NCBI GenBank assembly: GCA_947457515.1
Contig: CANGWC010000006.1
Span: 1 to 40,451, forward strand
Reading direction: 5' to 3'
DNA: 40,451 bases
From: Silvanigrellaceae bacterium
GTDB taxonomy: Bacteria > Bdellovibrionota_B > Oligoflexia > Silvanigrellales > CANGWC01
Under the pieces are notes generated by a model. It worked only from the letters and a program-made list of their open reading frames with translations. It had not been told where the DNA came from and searched no databases. Of the stretch, positions 1 to 8,456 are shown one piece after another. The translations under genes and the position numbers were made by a program. Numbering within the stretch: the stretch's first letter is position 1; each line of letters starts with the position of its first letter.

Positions 1-120
1 AAAGCTCTTAAAATTAAATATTCTATATGGCAAACCCGCAGTCGAAGTGTTGCTAATTATTTTGTCAATATCTTTGGCGCTATTTGTGCTCATGGGCTTG
101 GGTATAAATTTGGATTTTGA
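1..120 (+). CDS. C-terminal fragment of a protein (truncated by window edge), possible outer-membrane beta-barrel end
   Basis: Frame 1 is open from base 1 to TGA at 118-120 (...SVANYFVNIFGAICAHGLGYKFGF*). Alternating hydrophobic/aromatic residues ending in Phe resemble an OMP C-terminal beta-signal. Confidence 0.45.
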   Translation, partial: KALKIKYSIWQTRSRSVANYFVNIFGAICAHGLGYKFGF

Positions 121-473
121 AGCTCTTATCCCGAACTCACGTTATTAGTATCATTATGAAACTTATCAAAGAATCCATAGAACAGAAATTCGAACCTTTT
201 CCAGGTTTTATAGGTTTGGCGCATGATTTTTTATTTGAGTTGACTCAGGAATTACGTGTACAACTTAACTTAATATTTACAGAGAGTAGCGATTTGCTTG
301 ATAGAATGAGTGATAGTGAGTCGGAAGTTTATCAGGAAGGATTAACTGATAATCCATTCCAACTACCAAGTCATATTGAGAAAGCAATGAGTATATTAGA
401 AAGATATGAAAAATGGCTTATGGAAACAAAGGATTCCTATGAACTAAAACTTCAAAAAATCAGCTCTTTATAG
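117..473 (+). CDS. Small helical protein of unknown function, paralogous to 847..1158 (real start may be the internal Met at 156)
   Basis: ORF. Shares GLxHxFLxxxTQExRxQL...ILERYxKWLxxTKxxYELKL with the ORF at 847..1158. Confidence 0.6.
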   Translation: MKLLSRTHVISIIMKLIKESIEQKFEPFPGFIGLAHDFLFELTQELRVQLNLIFTESSDLLDRMSDSESEVYQEGLTDNPFQLPSHIEKAMSILERYEKWLMETKDSYELKLQKISSL

Positions 474-545
474 TGAATTTTCTATTTAAAAAACAAGTGA
501 TTATAAACATTTGTTTTTGAGGATTTTTGAAGGTATGCATAGTCG

Positions 546-836
546 ATGAGCACTCTAAAAAATCAAAAATATCTCTACTGTTTTTTCATTATTGTAAGTT
601 TCCAGACTTTAATTGCGCAAGAGCTTTATAATAGAGTTAAATATATTAATGGTAGTTTACATCAAAGTGGTTACGTATATGATCAATTAGGTTTTGAAGC
701 TATACGTCAAGGGATGCCCATTAAAGTTGCATTACAGCAAGACATTGACATGATCACCACAAGGATAGATAGTTTTTGTCGTTATGGCTATACATCGAAA
801 TTTTTAGAAGAATTAGCTCAAAAAAAAAGAGAGTAA
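546..836 (+). CDS. Small predicted secreted protein, unknown function
   Basis: ORF with N-terminal hydrophobic signal-like segment (YLYCFFIIVSFQTLIAQ). Confidence 0.55.
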   Translation: MSTLKNQKYLYCFFIIVSFQTLIAQELYNRVKYINGSLHQSGYVYDQLGFEAIRQGMPIKVALQQDIDMITTRIDSFCRYGYTSKFLEELAQKKRE

Positions 837-846
837 CCTTGGTCTT

Positions 847-1158
847 ATGGTTGCCTGCATGTTTGTATCATCGTCAATAGAGCCGGAGCATTGCTGTTTT
901 GATGGATTAATACATAATTTTTTATATCAGCCGACTCAGGAATCAAGAGAGCAACTTGAGTTATTATGGAAGGAGAGTCTTGAGCTGTTCAATAAAATCA
1001 GTGATGATAGCAGTTCAAAATTAAATCACTATGAAGGATCACCAAGTAACGCTGAGGCAACACTCAATATCTTAGAAAGATATCAAAAATGGCTCACAGA
1101 TACAAAAGTTGCATATGAACTTAAACTTGAAGACATCATCATGCTCTCGAGACACTGA
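847..1158 (+). CDS. Small helical protein of unknown function, paralogous to 117..473
   Basis: ORF. Conserved block shared with 117..473 (TQESREQLELLWKESLELFNKIS / ILERYQKWLTDTKVAYELKLEDI). Confidence 0.6.
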   Translation: MVACMFVSSSIEPEHCCFDGLIHNFLYQPTQESREQLELLWKESLELFNKISDDSSSKLNHYEGSPSNAEATLNILERYQKWLTDTKVAYELKLEDIIMLSRH

Positions 1159-1177
1159 TTCCTAATCCCTAAGAGTC

Positions 1178-1822
1178 TTATTCAATACTCACACCAATGG
1201 TTAAACCCATATCGATTCTAAATGCTGTCATAGAATTCAAAATATCACTTCGAGTTCTACGCCAAGTATCAGAAAAAGAACCATTTAGCCCTTGCTGAAT
1301 ATCACTATCTAATATCCTAGGTTCAGGGATGTTCATTCCCCCACCAAAGTATCCAGAGATAGTTAACCCAGAGAATGAGGTCATGCGGTATCCAAAGTTT
1401 ACGGTAGGAGAGAATATCCATAAAGAGTTTTTGGCTTCTGTAGAGCCAATGAGGATATTCCAATCATTTTTCCCTGTAAGAAGTTTAAGTCCAAAGAATA
1501 CTCCATCCATAGCATCTAAAGGATAGAATCGAACTTGGGGACCAATTCCTATGTAACCAATTCTCACAACTTGGGTAGAGTTATCTGTAATTTTATTTTG
1601 AAGATATTGAACTTCAGTTCCTAAAGAGAATTTCTTACCTAACCAAAATTCCCCTTGAAATGATAGTGTTCTTCGATAAAGAAGCAGAGGATTAATTTCA
1701 AGAATATAGGAAGACTTGGGGGAGGTTGGTCGAAATTTTTTCCCAGAATAATCTGCTTGTTGTTCAAAGTTTTGTTCAAAAGGGAGTTGTTCTCCCTGCG
1801 GTGGGGTATAACTTAATAACAC
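1178..1822 (-). CDS. Predicted beta-barrel / outer-membrane-like protein
   Basis: Beta-rich sequence with alternating aromatics. GTG start preceded by AGGAG that overlaps the stop codon of the upstream gene. Confidence 0.6.
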   Translation of the reverse strand: MLLSYTPPQGEQLPFEQNFEQQADYSGKKFRPTSPKSSYILEINPLLLYRRTLSFQGEFWLGKKFSLGTEVQYLQNKITDNSTQVVRIGYIGIGPQVRFYPLDAMDGVFFGLKLLTGKNDWNILIGSTEAKNSLWIFSPTVNFGYRMTSFSGLTISGYFGGGMNIPEPRILDSDIQQGLNGSFSDTWRRTRSDILNSMTAFRIDMGLTIGVSIE

Positions 1823-1831
1823 AAAGTTCTC

Positions 1832-2560
1832 CTAAGAGTGTTCTTGAAAAAGAGGTTTCCAATAATCACGAGTGACGTTTAATCTCTGACAAAGATGATA
1901 TAAAACTTGAGACGGTGCATCAATATAATCTCCAGATTTATTCAGTTTCGAAAAATTCTTAATATAAAAAGTAGATTGATTAACTTGTTTTTGTGAAACA
2001 AGATTATGAAAAACATTATTAATAAATCCTTCAATTTGAACATCTAAAGGTATTCCAATTCTTAATTTCACATGATTTGAAAGATGAACTTTATGAGGGT
2101 TAATCAAAAAAACCTTATCGATTTTTTCTGGGAAAGATAAACAAGCTCCTAAAGCAAGGTAACAACCCATTCCTTGTGCTAATAAAACCAGAGGATAATT
2201 AATATTAAGTTGAGACTCCATGTAATTTTGAACCAGAGATGGTGTTTGTAGGAAAAGAGCAAAATCAAGTTCAGTTTTATATTTTTTACTATGTCCATCC
2301 CATAGAAAATATAAAATGCTATAACCTTTTTGCAAAAGTTTACTGATCCAATCAGATTTGGTCAGGAGATCATGATTACCCAGATCATGAATCATAAGAA
2401 TAGTTTTGCGAATAGGAATTAAAGGTTTAATATGAAAAGCTGAAGATAATCCAGAAGCAATGGGGACTTCTAAAATACTGACTTCAAAGGAATCTTTTGA
2501 ATCTAAGTTTTTAAGAGTTTCTGTCTCTGGAAAAAGATTTATATGAGCTAAGGGTTCCAT
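1832..2560 (-). CDS. Alpha/beta-hydrolase-fold protein with degenerate nucleophile elbow
   Basis: Hydrolase-like layout (TILMIHDLGNHDLL... YPLVLLAQGMGCYLALGACL... KVFLINPH) but no Ser in the GxSxG position. Confidence 0.6.
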   Translation of the reverse strand: MEPLAHINLFPETETLKNLDSKDSFEVSILEVPIASGLSSAFHIKPLIPIRKTILMIHDLGNHDLLTKSDWISKLLQKGYSILYFLWDGHSKKYKTELDFALFLQTPSLVQNYMESQLNINYPLVLLAQGMGCYLALGACLSFPEKIDKVFLINPHKVHLSNHVKLRIGIPLDVQIEGFINNVFHNLVSQKQVNQSTFYIKNFSKLNKSGDYIDAPSQVLYHLCQRLNVTRDYWKPLFQEHS

Positions 2561-2579
2561 AACGAAAGGATATCATAAA

Positions 2580-2900
2580 GTGTCATCTATCGAGATCACT
2601 CCTCAAGATTTTTTAAAACAATATGATCCTAAAAATCATATTGTTCTAGATGTTCGCCAAGACTGGGAAATAAAAATTGCTTTTTATGATAAGGCTCAAA
2701 TATTAAATGCCCATAATTTTGATTCTTGGATACAAGCAAGTCAGGATTATTCCCGTATATTTATTTTATGTCACCATGGTGTGAGATCACTCCATGCAGC
2801 AAAAATGTTTCAAGATCATAAAGTCACTCATGTTCAGAGTATTCAGGGAGGAATAGACGCTTTAGGAGATCTTCTTGAGCCACCTTTAGCAAAATACTAA
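2580..2900 (+). CDS. Rhodanese-like domain protein
   Basis: Single-domain rhodanese layout: IVLDVRQDWE, active-site loop CHHGVRS, VQSIQGGIDAL. GTG start. Confidence 0.88.
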   Translation: MSSIEITPQDFLKQYDPKNHIVLDVRQDWEIKIAFYDKAQILNAHNFDSWIQASQDYSRIFILCHHGVRSLHAAKMFQDHKVTHVQSIQGGIDALGDLLEPPLAKY

Positions 2901-2922
2901 ACGTACATCGAAAAAATATTCA

Positions 2923-3495
2923 ATGCTTAATACAATCTCTTTACTTGTGATCCCCCATTTATCAATGCCTTTCATAGAGGTAACAGAGCCGTTTGGTTTC
3001 TTTAAAGAGGTGCCCTCACAAATTTGTATAAACTTATCTGAGGAATTACCTCACGCCACACATATTCAATGTACAAGTACGGAGAGTGAACAGAACTTAT
3101 GTTTTATAAAGCAAAAACAGGTATGCTTTTTGCCACAAGAAATCCCTCATTTTCAGAATTCTATGGGTAATTTTATTTGGAATTTCAAACTTAATGTTGT
3201 TTTTTTAGGAGAGGTGATTGAAAGTGAGCAGATTAAAATAGAACAATTACATCTTAACCATCGACCCCAAATTATTTTTTTAGATAAAAACACTCGAAGT
3301 TGTCATTTCCAGGTTTTAGATGAAGATAAAGATGAATTACAAATAGAAATCTGTTTTCTTCCTGATCAAGTGTGTCATAAAACAAAGTCACAAAACGATA
3401 TTTTTAAATTTGATCTTAAAAAATCACAAAAAGGCTGTAGTGTAAAAGTGTCCGATGGAGTTTTATTTGATTTCAAGAAGAGCTATGAATTTTGA
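2923..3495 (+). CDS. Hypothetical cysteine-containing protein
   Basis: 190-aa ORF between rhodanese and the ldcA-mpl fusion. No recognised domain. Confidence 0.55.
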   Translation: MLNTISLLVIPHLSMPFIEVTEPFGFFKEVPSQICINLSEELPHATHIQCTSTESEQNLCFIKQKQVCFLPQEIPHFQNSMGNFIWNFKLNVVFLGEVIESEQIKIEQLHLNHRPQIIFLDKNTRSCHFQVLDEDKDELQIEICFLPDQVCHKTKSQNDIFKFDLKKSQKGCSVKVSDGVLFDFKKSYEF

Positions 3496-3519
3496 AAGAC
3501 GTTGTGATAATGTCTTTTT

Positions 3520-5895
3520 ATGTCATTCAAAGTACTTGTTATTTCTCCTGCCCGTAAAGCTCAAGATCAGCACAATCAGTTTCCTGAATCTTTATTTCCA
3601 AAATTAGAATGTCCTATTGGGATTACAAGTGGTCCTCCATATGAAAGAGCCGCACTTCTTTCACAAGCTCTCACATCTCGTAAAAATGATGTTCTCTGGT
3701 GTGCAAGAGGTGGATATGGAGGAACTGAAATAGCGCCCCTTCTTTCCTATCTATTGCCTAAAGTGATTGCACCTAAGGTCTTTATAGGTTTTTCGGATAA
3801 TTCTTATTTAGGGATTATCCTCTCTACTGTTTTTAAAGATGTCACCTATATCCATTCTGATCACGCGCATCAGGATATGGAAAATAGACCATATGGAAAC
3901 ATTCTTAAAACTTATTTGTTAGAAGGTAAATTTCCAGACTTTGTTGAGTTTCCTTATGTAAAGCAGTGGGGGATCACTCAAGCACTCTCTGGGCCACTCA
4001 TCCCTATCAACCTAAGCTTAGCAGAAAGTTTATGCTCATTACCGCAATTTGAAATTCCATTAGGAGCTATTCTTTTCTTAGAGGACTGCGAAGAAGAACC
4101 CTATAAAATCCATCGAAAAATTGATTCTCTTATCAATCGGGGGTGGATAGCTCGATGTGGTGCTATAGTCTTTGGAAGGTATACTCAGGATACAAAAGAT
4201 ATTCCTGATGAAGCCATGATATCTTTTTTAGATGTAATGGCATCTAAGCTCCAAAAACCTGTTGTTTATCTCCCTATTTTTGGACATAGCCAAGAAAGAT
4301 TTCCCTTAGTCGCTCACTCTATTGTGACTTTGGAGCCTGACAAACTTAAACTCTCTTTTTCCAAAGATTCAAATCAAGAATACAATATTCAATATTCAGA
4401 TCTTTTTCCATGGAGTAAAGTACACTCTATCCATTTTTCAGGTATTGCAGGCACAGGAATGGTTGCAGCAGCGAGATTAGCTATAGATGGAGGGTATAGG
4501 GTTACTGGGAGTGATCAAATAAAAATTTACCCTCCTATGGATAAAGTCGTAGAAGATCTTAACGTAACTATCCATAAAGGATATTCAAAAGATAACATTT
4601 TAAACAATAACCCCGATCTTGTTGTGGTTTCTAATGCATTATCTTTAGTTGGGCCCGATCTTAAACCTCATCCAGAGGTGACTCAACTCTTAAATATGAG
4701 ATTACCTTTTACAAGTTTCCCTAGATTTCTTTCGAAAACATTTTTAGAAAAATCTCAAAACATTGTTGTTACAGGAACTCACGGAAAGACAACAACAACA
4801 TGGACTTTGATACATCTTTTCCAGGAGTTAAACTTAAATCCTTCTTATTTTGTGGGAGGAGCTTCAGCTAATCCTAAACAAAATAAGAGTGCTGCACTGG
4901 GTGATCAGAATCTTTTTATTATGGAAGGCGATGAATACGATACAGCTTTATTTGATAAAGGCCCTAAATTTTTACATTATCACCCTAAAATATTACTGGT
5001 TAACCCTGTAGAATATGATCATGTAGATATTTATGCTTCTTTAGAAGCTATTATTCAAGAATTTCAAAGACTCCTCAATTTATTGATAATCAATAAAGGA
5101 ACAGCTGTGGTTCATTGGCCCACAACTTTAGAGGAAGCTTTAAAGAGAATTGCTCAATCAGAAAGTTATCAAAAAGATTTTAAGATCTTTTGTTTCACAG
5201 ATCAGGATTCAAAAGAAGACTGTTCCTATCCTTTATGGAAAATTGAAAAAAGAGAACCACTTCCTGATGGACAAAGAATCACAATCAGAACACCGCAGGG
5301 GGAGATAAAAGAATTCTTTATTAAACTCAAAGGAAGACATAATGCTTTAAATACCCTAGGAGCTTTAGCGTCTTATCATGCAATGTACCCGGAACAAGAT
5401 CTTGAAAAAGCAATGGAAGCTTTAGGAACTTTCTTAGGGGTTCAAAGAAGACTCCAGGATTATGGATCAGTCAATAATGTTAGAGTCTATGATGATTTTG
5501 CACATCATCCTACGGCGATGAAGATGGGAATACTCACAGTTAAAGAATGTCATCCAGATTCTCGAATACTTCTGTGTTTTGAACCTAAAAATGCAACCAT
5601 GAGAAGGAATATTTTTCAAAATGAACTGATAGAAGTTTTGAAAATGGTTTCCAAGGTGTATCTTTGTCACCCACCACAAGATGAAAGGATCTCACAGGAA
5701 AATAGACTCGATCCTAAGCTCATTGAAAAACAACTGAAGAATGATGTTTTTAATTTTTATGATTACGAGAAGCTTTTTGAGAGTCTTAAGGGTGAAATCA
5801 AAAAAGGTGATGTTGTGATCTTCATGTCCAGCGGATCTTTTGGAGAACTCCCCCAGAAAACAATAGAATTTCTGAAATCTCATCGTGATTTTTAA
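3520..5895 (+). CDS. Fusion protein: LD-carboxypeptidase (LdcA/S66 family) + UDP-N-acetylmuramate:L-Ala-gamma-D-Glu-meso-DAP ligase (Mpl, MurC-like)
   Basis: N-terminal half: ARGGYGG, GFSDNS, LEDCEEEPYKIHRKI and GHS (S66 Ser/Glu/His positions). C-terminal half: SGIAGTGMVAAA, VTGTHGKTTTT, MEGDEYDTALFDKGPKF, NALNTLGA, DDFAHHPTA (Mpl/Mur ligase). Confidence 0.92.
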   Translation: MSFKVLVISPARKAQDQHNQFPESLFPKLECPIGITSGPPYERAALLSQALTSRKNDVLWCARGGYGGTEIAPLLSYLLPKVIAPKVFIGFSDNSYLGIILSTVFKDVTYIHSDHAHQDMENRPYGNILKTYLLEGKFPDFVEFPYVKQWGITQALSGPLIPINLSLAESLCSLPQFEIPLGAILFLEDCEEEPYKIHRKIDSLINRGWIARCGAIVFGRYTQDTKDIPDEAMISFLDVMASKLQKPVVYLPIFGHSQERFPLVAHSIVTLEPDKLKLSFSKDSNQEYNIQYSDLFPWSKVHSIHFSGIAGTGMVAAARLAIDGGYRVTGSDQIKIYPPMDKVVEDLNVTIHKGYSKDNILNNNPDLVVVSNALSLVGPDLKPHPEVTQLLNMRLPFTSFPRFLSKTFLEKSQNIVVTGTHGKTTTTWTLIHLFQELNLNPSYFVGGASANPKQNKSAALGDQNLFIMEGDEYDTALFDKGPKFLHYHPKILLVNPVEYDHVDIYASLEAIIQEFQRLLNLLIINKGTAVVHWPTTLEEALKRIAQSESYQKDFKIFCFTDQDSKEDCSYPLWKIEKREPLPDGQRITIRTPQGEIKEFFIKLKGRHNALNTLGALASYHAMYPEQDLEKAMEALGTFLGVQRRLQDYGSVNNVRVYDDFAHHPTAMKMGILTVKECHPDSRILLCFEPKNATMRRNIFQNELIEVLKMVSKVYLCHPPQDERISQENRLDPKLIEKQLKNDVFNFYDYEKLFESLKGEIKKGDVVIFMSSGSFGELPQKTIEFLKSHRDF

Positions 5896-7006
5896 GTTAC
5901 TTATTCTCATTATTCTAACAGGGTGTCTTTCCACACAAGAGCAAAAGACACCTGAAATCAAAGAAGAATTGATGTTTAGTTCTTCTGAAGAATTAAACTT
6001 TCTTTTAGCAGAAGATTTTTTGACTCAGGGGAAATTCAAAGAAGCAGAAAAAATTTATCTCCAGATATTTGAAAAGAACCCTAATTTCATTGTTGGGCAA
6101 AAACTTTTCATATTAAGCCTAGGTCAGAAACAACTTGAGTCTGCTATTATGTATGCAAATAAACTTCATGTAATGTTTCCTAAAAGAACAGAGCCCATTC
6201 TATGGTTATCTGATTTACATAGATTACAAGGTGATTCTCAAAGTTCTTTTTCTATTCTCAGAGAAGGAAGCCAGGATGATCCTCTTATCGTTCAGAAAAT
6301 CAGCGAAAAACTTTTCGAGAATTTCCAAAATTATTTAGATCAAGGTCTTGAGGCTAAAGCATTACAAAGTTTAAATGAAATTGAAAAAAATTACTTATTT
6401 AATGAACAAAGTTACATCATGCTCATTATGGGTTACCAACGACTCAAAAACTATTCAAAAAGTACACAGGTTCTTAAGGAAGCTCAGGGGATATACCCGC
6501 ATTCTAGAGATCTTGAATTTCAAGAAATCATTTTAGTAGAATTTATAGAATCAATAGATAAAGCTATAGAAAAAATGGAGAGTTTCATTATTAAGTATCC
6601 TCAATTTGGTAAGGGGTTAAATTATTTAGGTTATGCCTATATTCTTAAATCGACTCAATTAGAAAAAGGCTATTCTTTGATCCAAAGAGCCTTAGAATGT
6701 GAGCCAAAGAATCCCTATTTTAAAGACTCGCTAGGTTGGGCTGAATATCACAGAGAAAATTATAGGGAGGCTCTTAAGATTTTTGAGGAAGCATTAAAAT
6801 TAGACTCGGAAGAACCTATTATCTATTTTCATCAAGGTAAAACATATTTAAAACTAGAAAAGTTTGATAAAGCTCAGGTAGCTTTTGATAAGGCTTTAAA
6901 GCTGATAGAAAAGAAAAGTCAAAAATTTTTAGATCCAGAAGTTCTCTCTATATTAGATGAACTTCATGAACAACTCAAAAAACTTCAAAACCATAAATCA
7001 GGATAA
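5885..7006 (+). CDS. TPR-repeat lipoprotein
   Basis: GTG start, lipobox (LIILTGC), multiple TPR motifs (GYAYILKSTQLEKGYSLIQRALECEPKNP; AEYHRENYREALKIFEEALKLDSEEP). Confidence 0.85.
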   Translation: MIFKLLILIILTGCLSTQEQKTPEIKEELMFSSSEELNFLLAEDFLTQGKFKEAEKIYLQIFEKNPNFIVGQKLFILSLGQKQLESAIMYANKLHVMFPKRTEPILWLSDLHRLQGDSQSSFSILREGSQDDPLIVQKISEKLFENFQNYLDQGLEAKALQSLNEIEKNYLFNEQSYIMLIMGYQRLKNYSKSTQVLKEAQGIYPHSRDLEFQEIILVEFIESIDKAIEKMESFIIKYPQFGKGLNYLGYAYILKSTQLEKGYSLIQRALECEPKNPYFKDSLGWAEYHRENYREALKIFEEALKLDSEEPIIYFHQGKTYLKLEKFDKAQVAFDKALKLIEKKSQKFLDPEVLSILDELHEQLKKLQNHKSG

Positions 7007-7010
7007 GTTC

Positions 7011-8456
7011 ATGATAAGACCACCTAGGCAGACTCTTTTAGAAGATTTAGATTTGGTTTTTTTTGATTTAGAAACAACAGGTGGGCATCCCAGTACGGGA
7101 GCTATTCTAGAAATTGCAGCTGTTAGGATGAATTCCCAGGAAGAGGTTAAAAGCACATTTCACTCTTTAATAAAGCCACCTATTCCTATTCCTCCATTTA
7201 TCCAATCTATGACGGGACTCACAACAGAGTTTCTTCGAAGTAGTCCAAGTATCACTGAAATTCTGCCGGATTTTTTAGAGTTTAAAGGAGACGCTCCTTT
7301 AATATCACACGGAGTGATGAATGATTTTTCTTTTATTCAGAATGCTCAGTTAAGATCCACAGGAGAAATGATCGATGCGTGGAAAATTTGTTCACATCGA
7401 CTCGTTCAAATGGCTTTTCCTGAAAATCCACAGAGATCGCTTAAAGCTATGGCAGAATACTTTGGTTTAACTTTTCATCAAAAGCATAGAGCCTTAGATG
7501 ATGCTATTATGACAGGCCAAGTCTTTTGGAAAACAATACACGCGCTCTCCGTAAAAACATTAGAAGATCTGTGTCTTCTCTTAGGAGATAAAGTTTCTCT
7601 AGATCTTTTAGGTCCAGGTTTAGAGAATACAGAAATAGAAAGTTTTCCTGAGAGCTCTGGTTTATGCACTTTTTTAAATTCCCAAAAAAAATCTATTTAT
7701 CATCTTGCAACTCCTAATATTAGAGAAACGGTAGATCAATTTAAAACTTTTAAACAACACCTTCAAATCGATAAAGTAATTTCAGAATCCAGAGATATTT
7801 CTTATCAAGAGACATCTCTATTTATGGAAGCAGTTCTTATGGAAACAAGTCTAAACGTTTATTTATGGCCTAAACGAAAGCATGAGTTTCTTAAAATCAT
7901 TCACAAGAAAAATGCTTCTGAGCCAGATCATCAGGGTTCTTATAAAGCTATCTTAGGGGTACCTCACATTGGAGAAAAGGCTTGGGCTTGGGGTCCCATT
8001 TCCGAAGATATCTCAAGTCTTATCTCATATTTACACCTTACATTTCCTCTAAGAGGTGAGAATTTCTATGAAAATAGAGTTCATGCACTGATGTGGGGGC
8101 TTTTAATCACAGGTCAGTGGAATCAACTGGGTCTCAAAAGTATTCGAGACAAATGGTCTTTAATTTCTCCTCAAAATGTCTCTTTAAAATTTATGCAAAC
8201 AGTAGAAAAGAAAATGGTAGCCAGTAGAGTAAATCCTCCTATGCCGTGGATGTTTGGAAATATCCAATTGAATCATAAATATTATACTGTTTTTGGGAAT
8301 CAATTTGATTCCCAGCCCTATATGACTCAGGCTGAAATCATTTATCCACAAAGAGATGCTATGGAGTATTCCCTATGGACAGAAAAAAAATGTAGAGATC
8401 TGTTTCGATTTAGTGATTGGTGTGTGTTAAAAGAAGGAATATGGCAAAATCTTTAA
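7011..8456 (+). CDS. DEDDh 3'-5' exonuclease (DnaQ-like) with C-terminal degenerate UvrC/Cho-like domain
   Basis: FFDLETTG (Exo I), SHGVMNDFSFI (Exo II), HRALDDA (Exo III). C-terminal IYHLATPNIRETVDQF...SLFMEAVLMETSLNVYLWPKRK...WGPISEDISSLISYLHLTFPLR aligns by eye to UvrC N-terminal region. ORF track start 6957; ATG at 7011 preferred. Confidence 0.85.
   Translation: MIRPPRQTLLEDLDLVFFDLETTGGHPSTGAILEIAAVRMNSQEEVKSTFHSLIKPPIPIPPFIQSMTGLTTEFLRSSPSITEILPDFLEFKGDAPLISHGVMNDFSFIQNAQLRSTGEMIDAWKICSHRLVQMAFPENPQRSLKAMAEYFGLTFHQKHRALDDAIMTGQVFWKTIHALSVKTLEDLCLLLGDKVSLDLLGPGLENTEIESFPESSGLCTFLNSQKKSIYHLATPNIRETVDQFKTFKQHLQIDKVISESRDISYQETSLFMEAVLMETSLNVYLWPKRKHEFLKIIHKKNASEPDHQGSYKAILGVPHIGEKAWAWGPISEDISSLISYLHLTFPLRGENFYENRVHALMWGLLITGQWNQLGLKSIRDKWSLISPQNVSLKFMQTVEKKMVASRVNPPMPWMFGNIQLNHKYYTVFGNQFDSQPYMTQAEIIYPQRDAMEYSLWTEKKCRDLFRFSDWCVLKEGIWQNL

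Noticed and set aside
5467-5961. Antisense ORFs (5467..5679, 5692..5961) within mpl
   Set aside because: Entirely or mostly antisense to a strongly conserved coding region.
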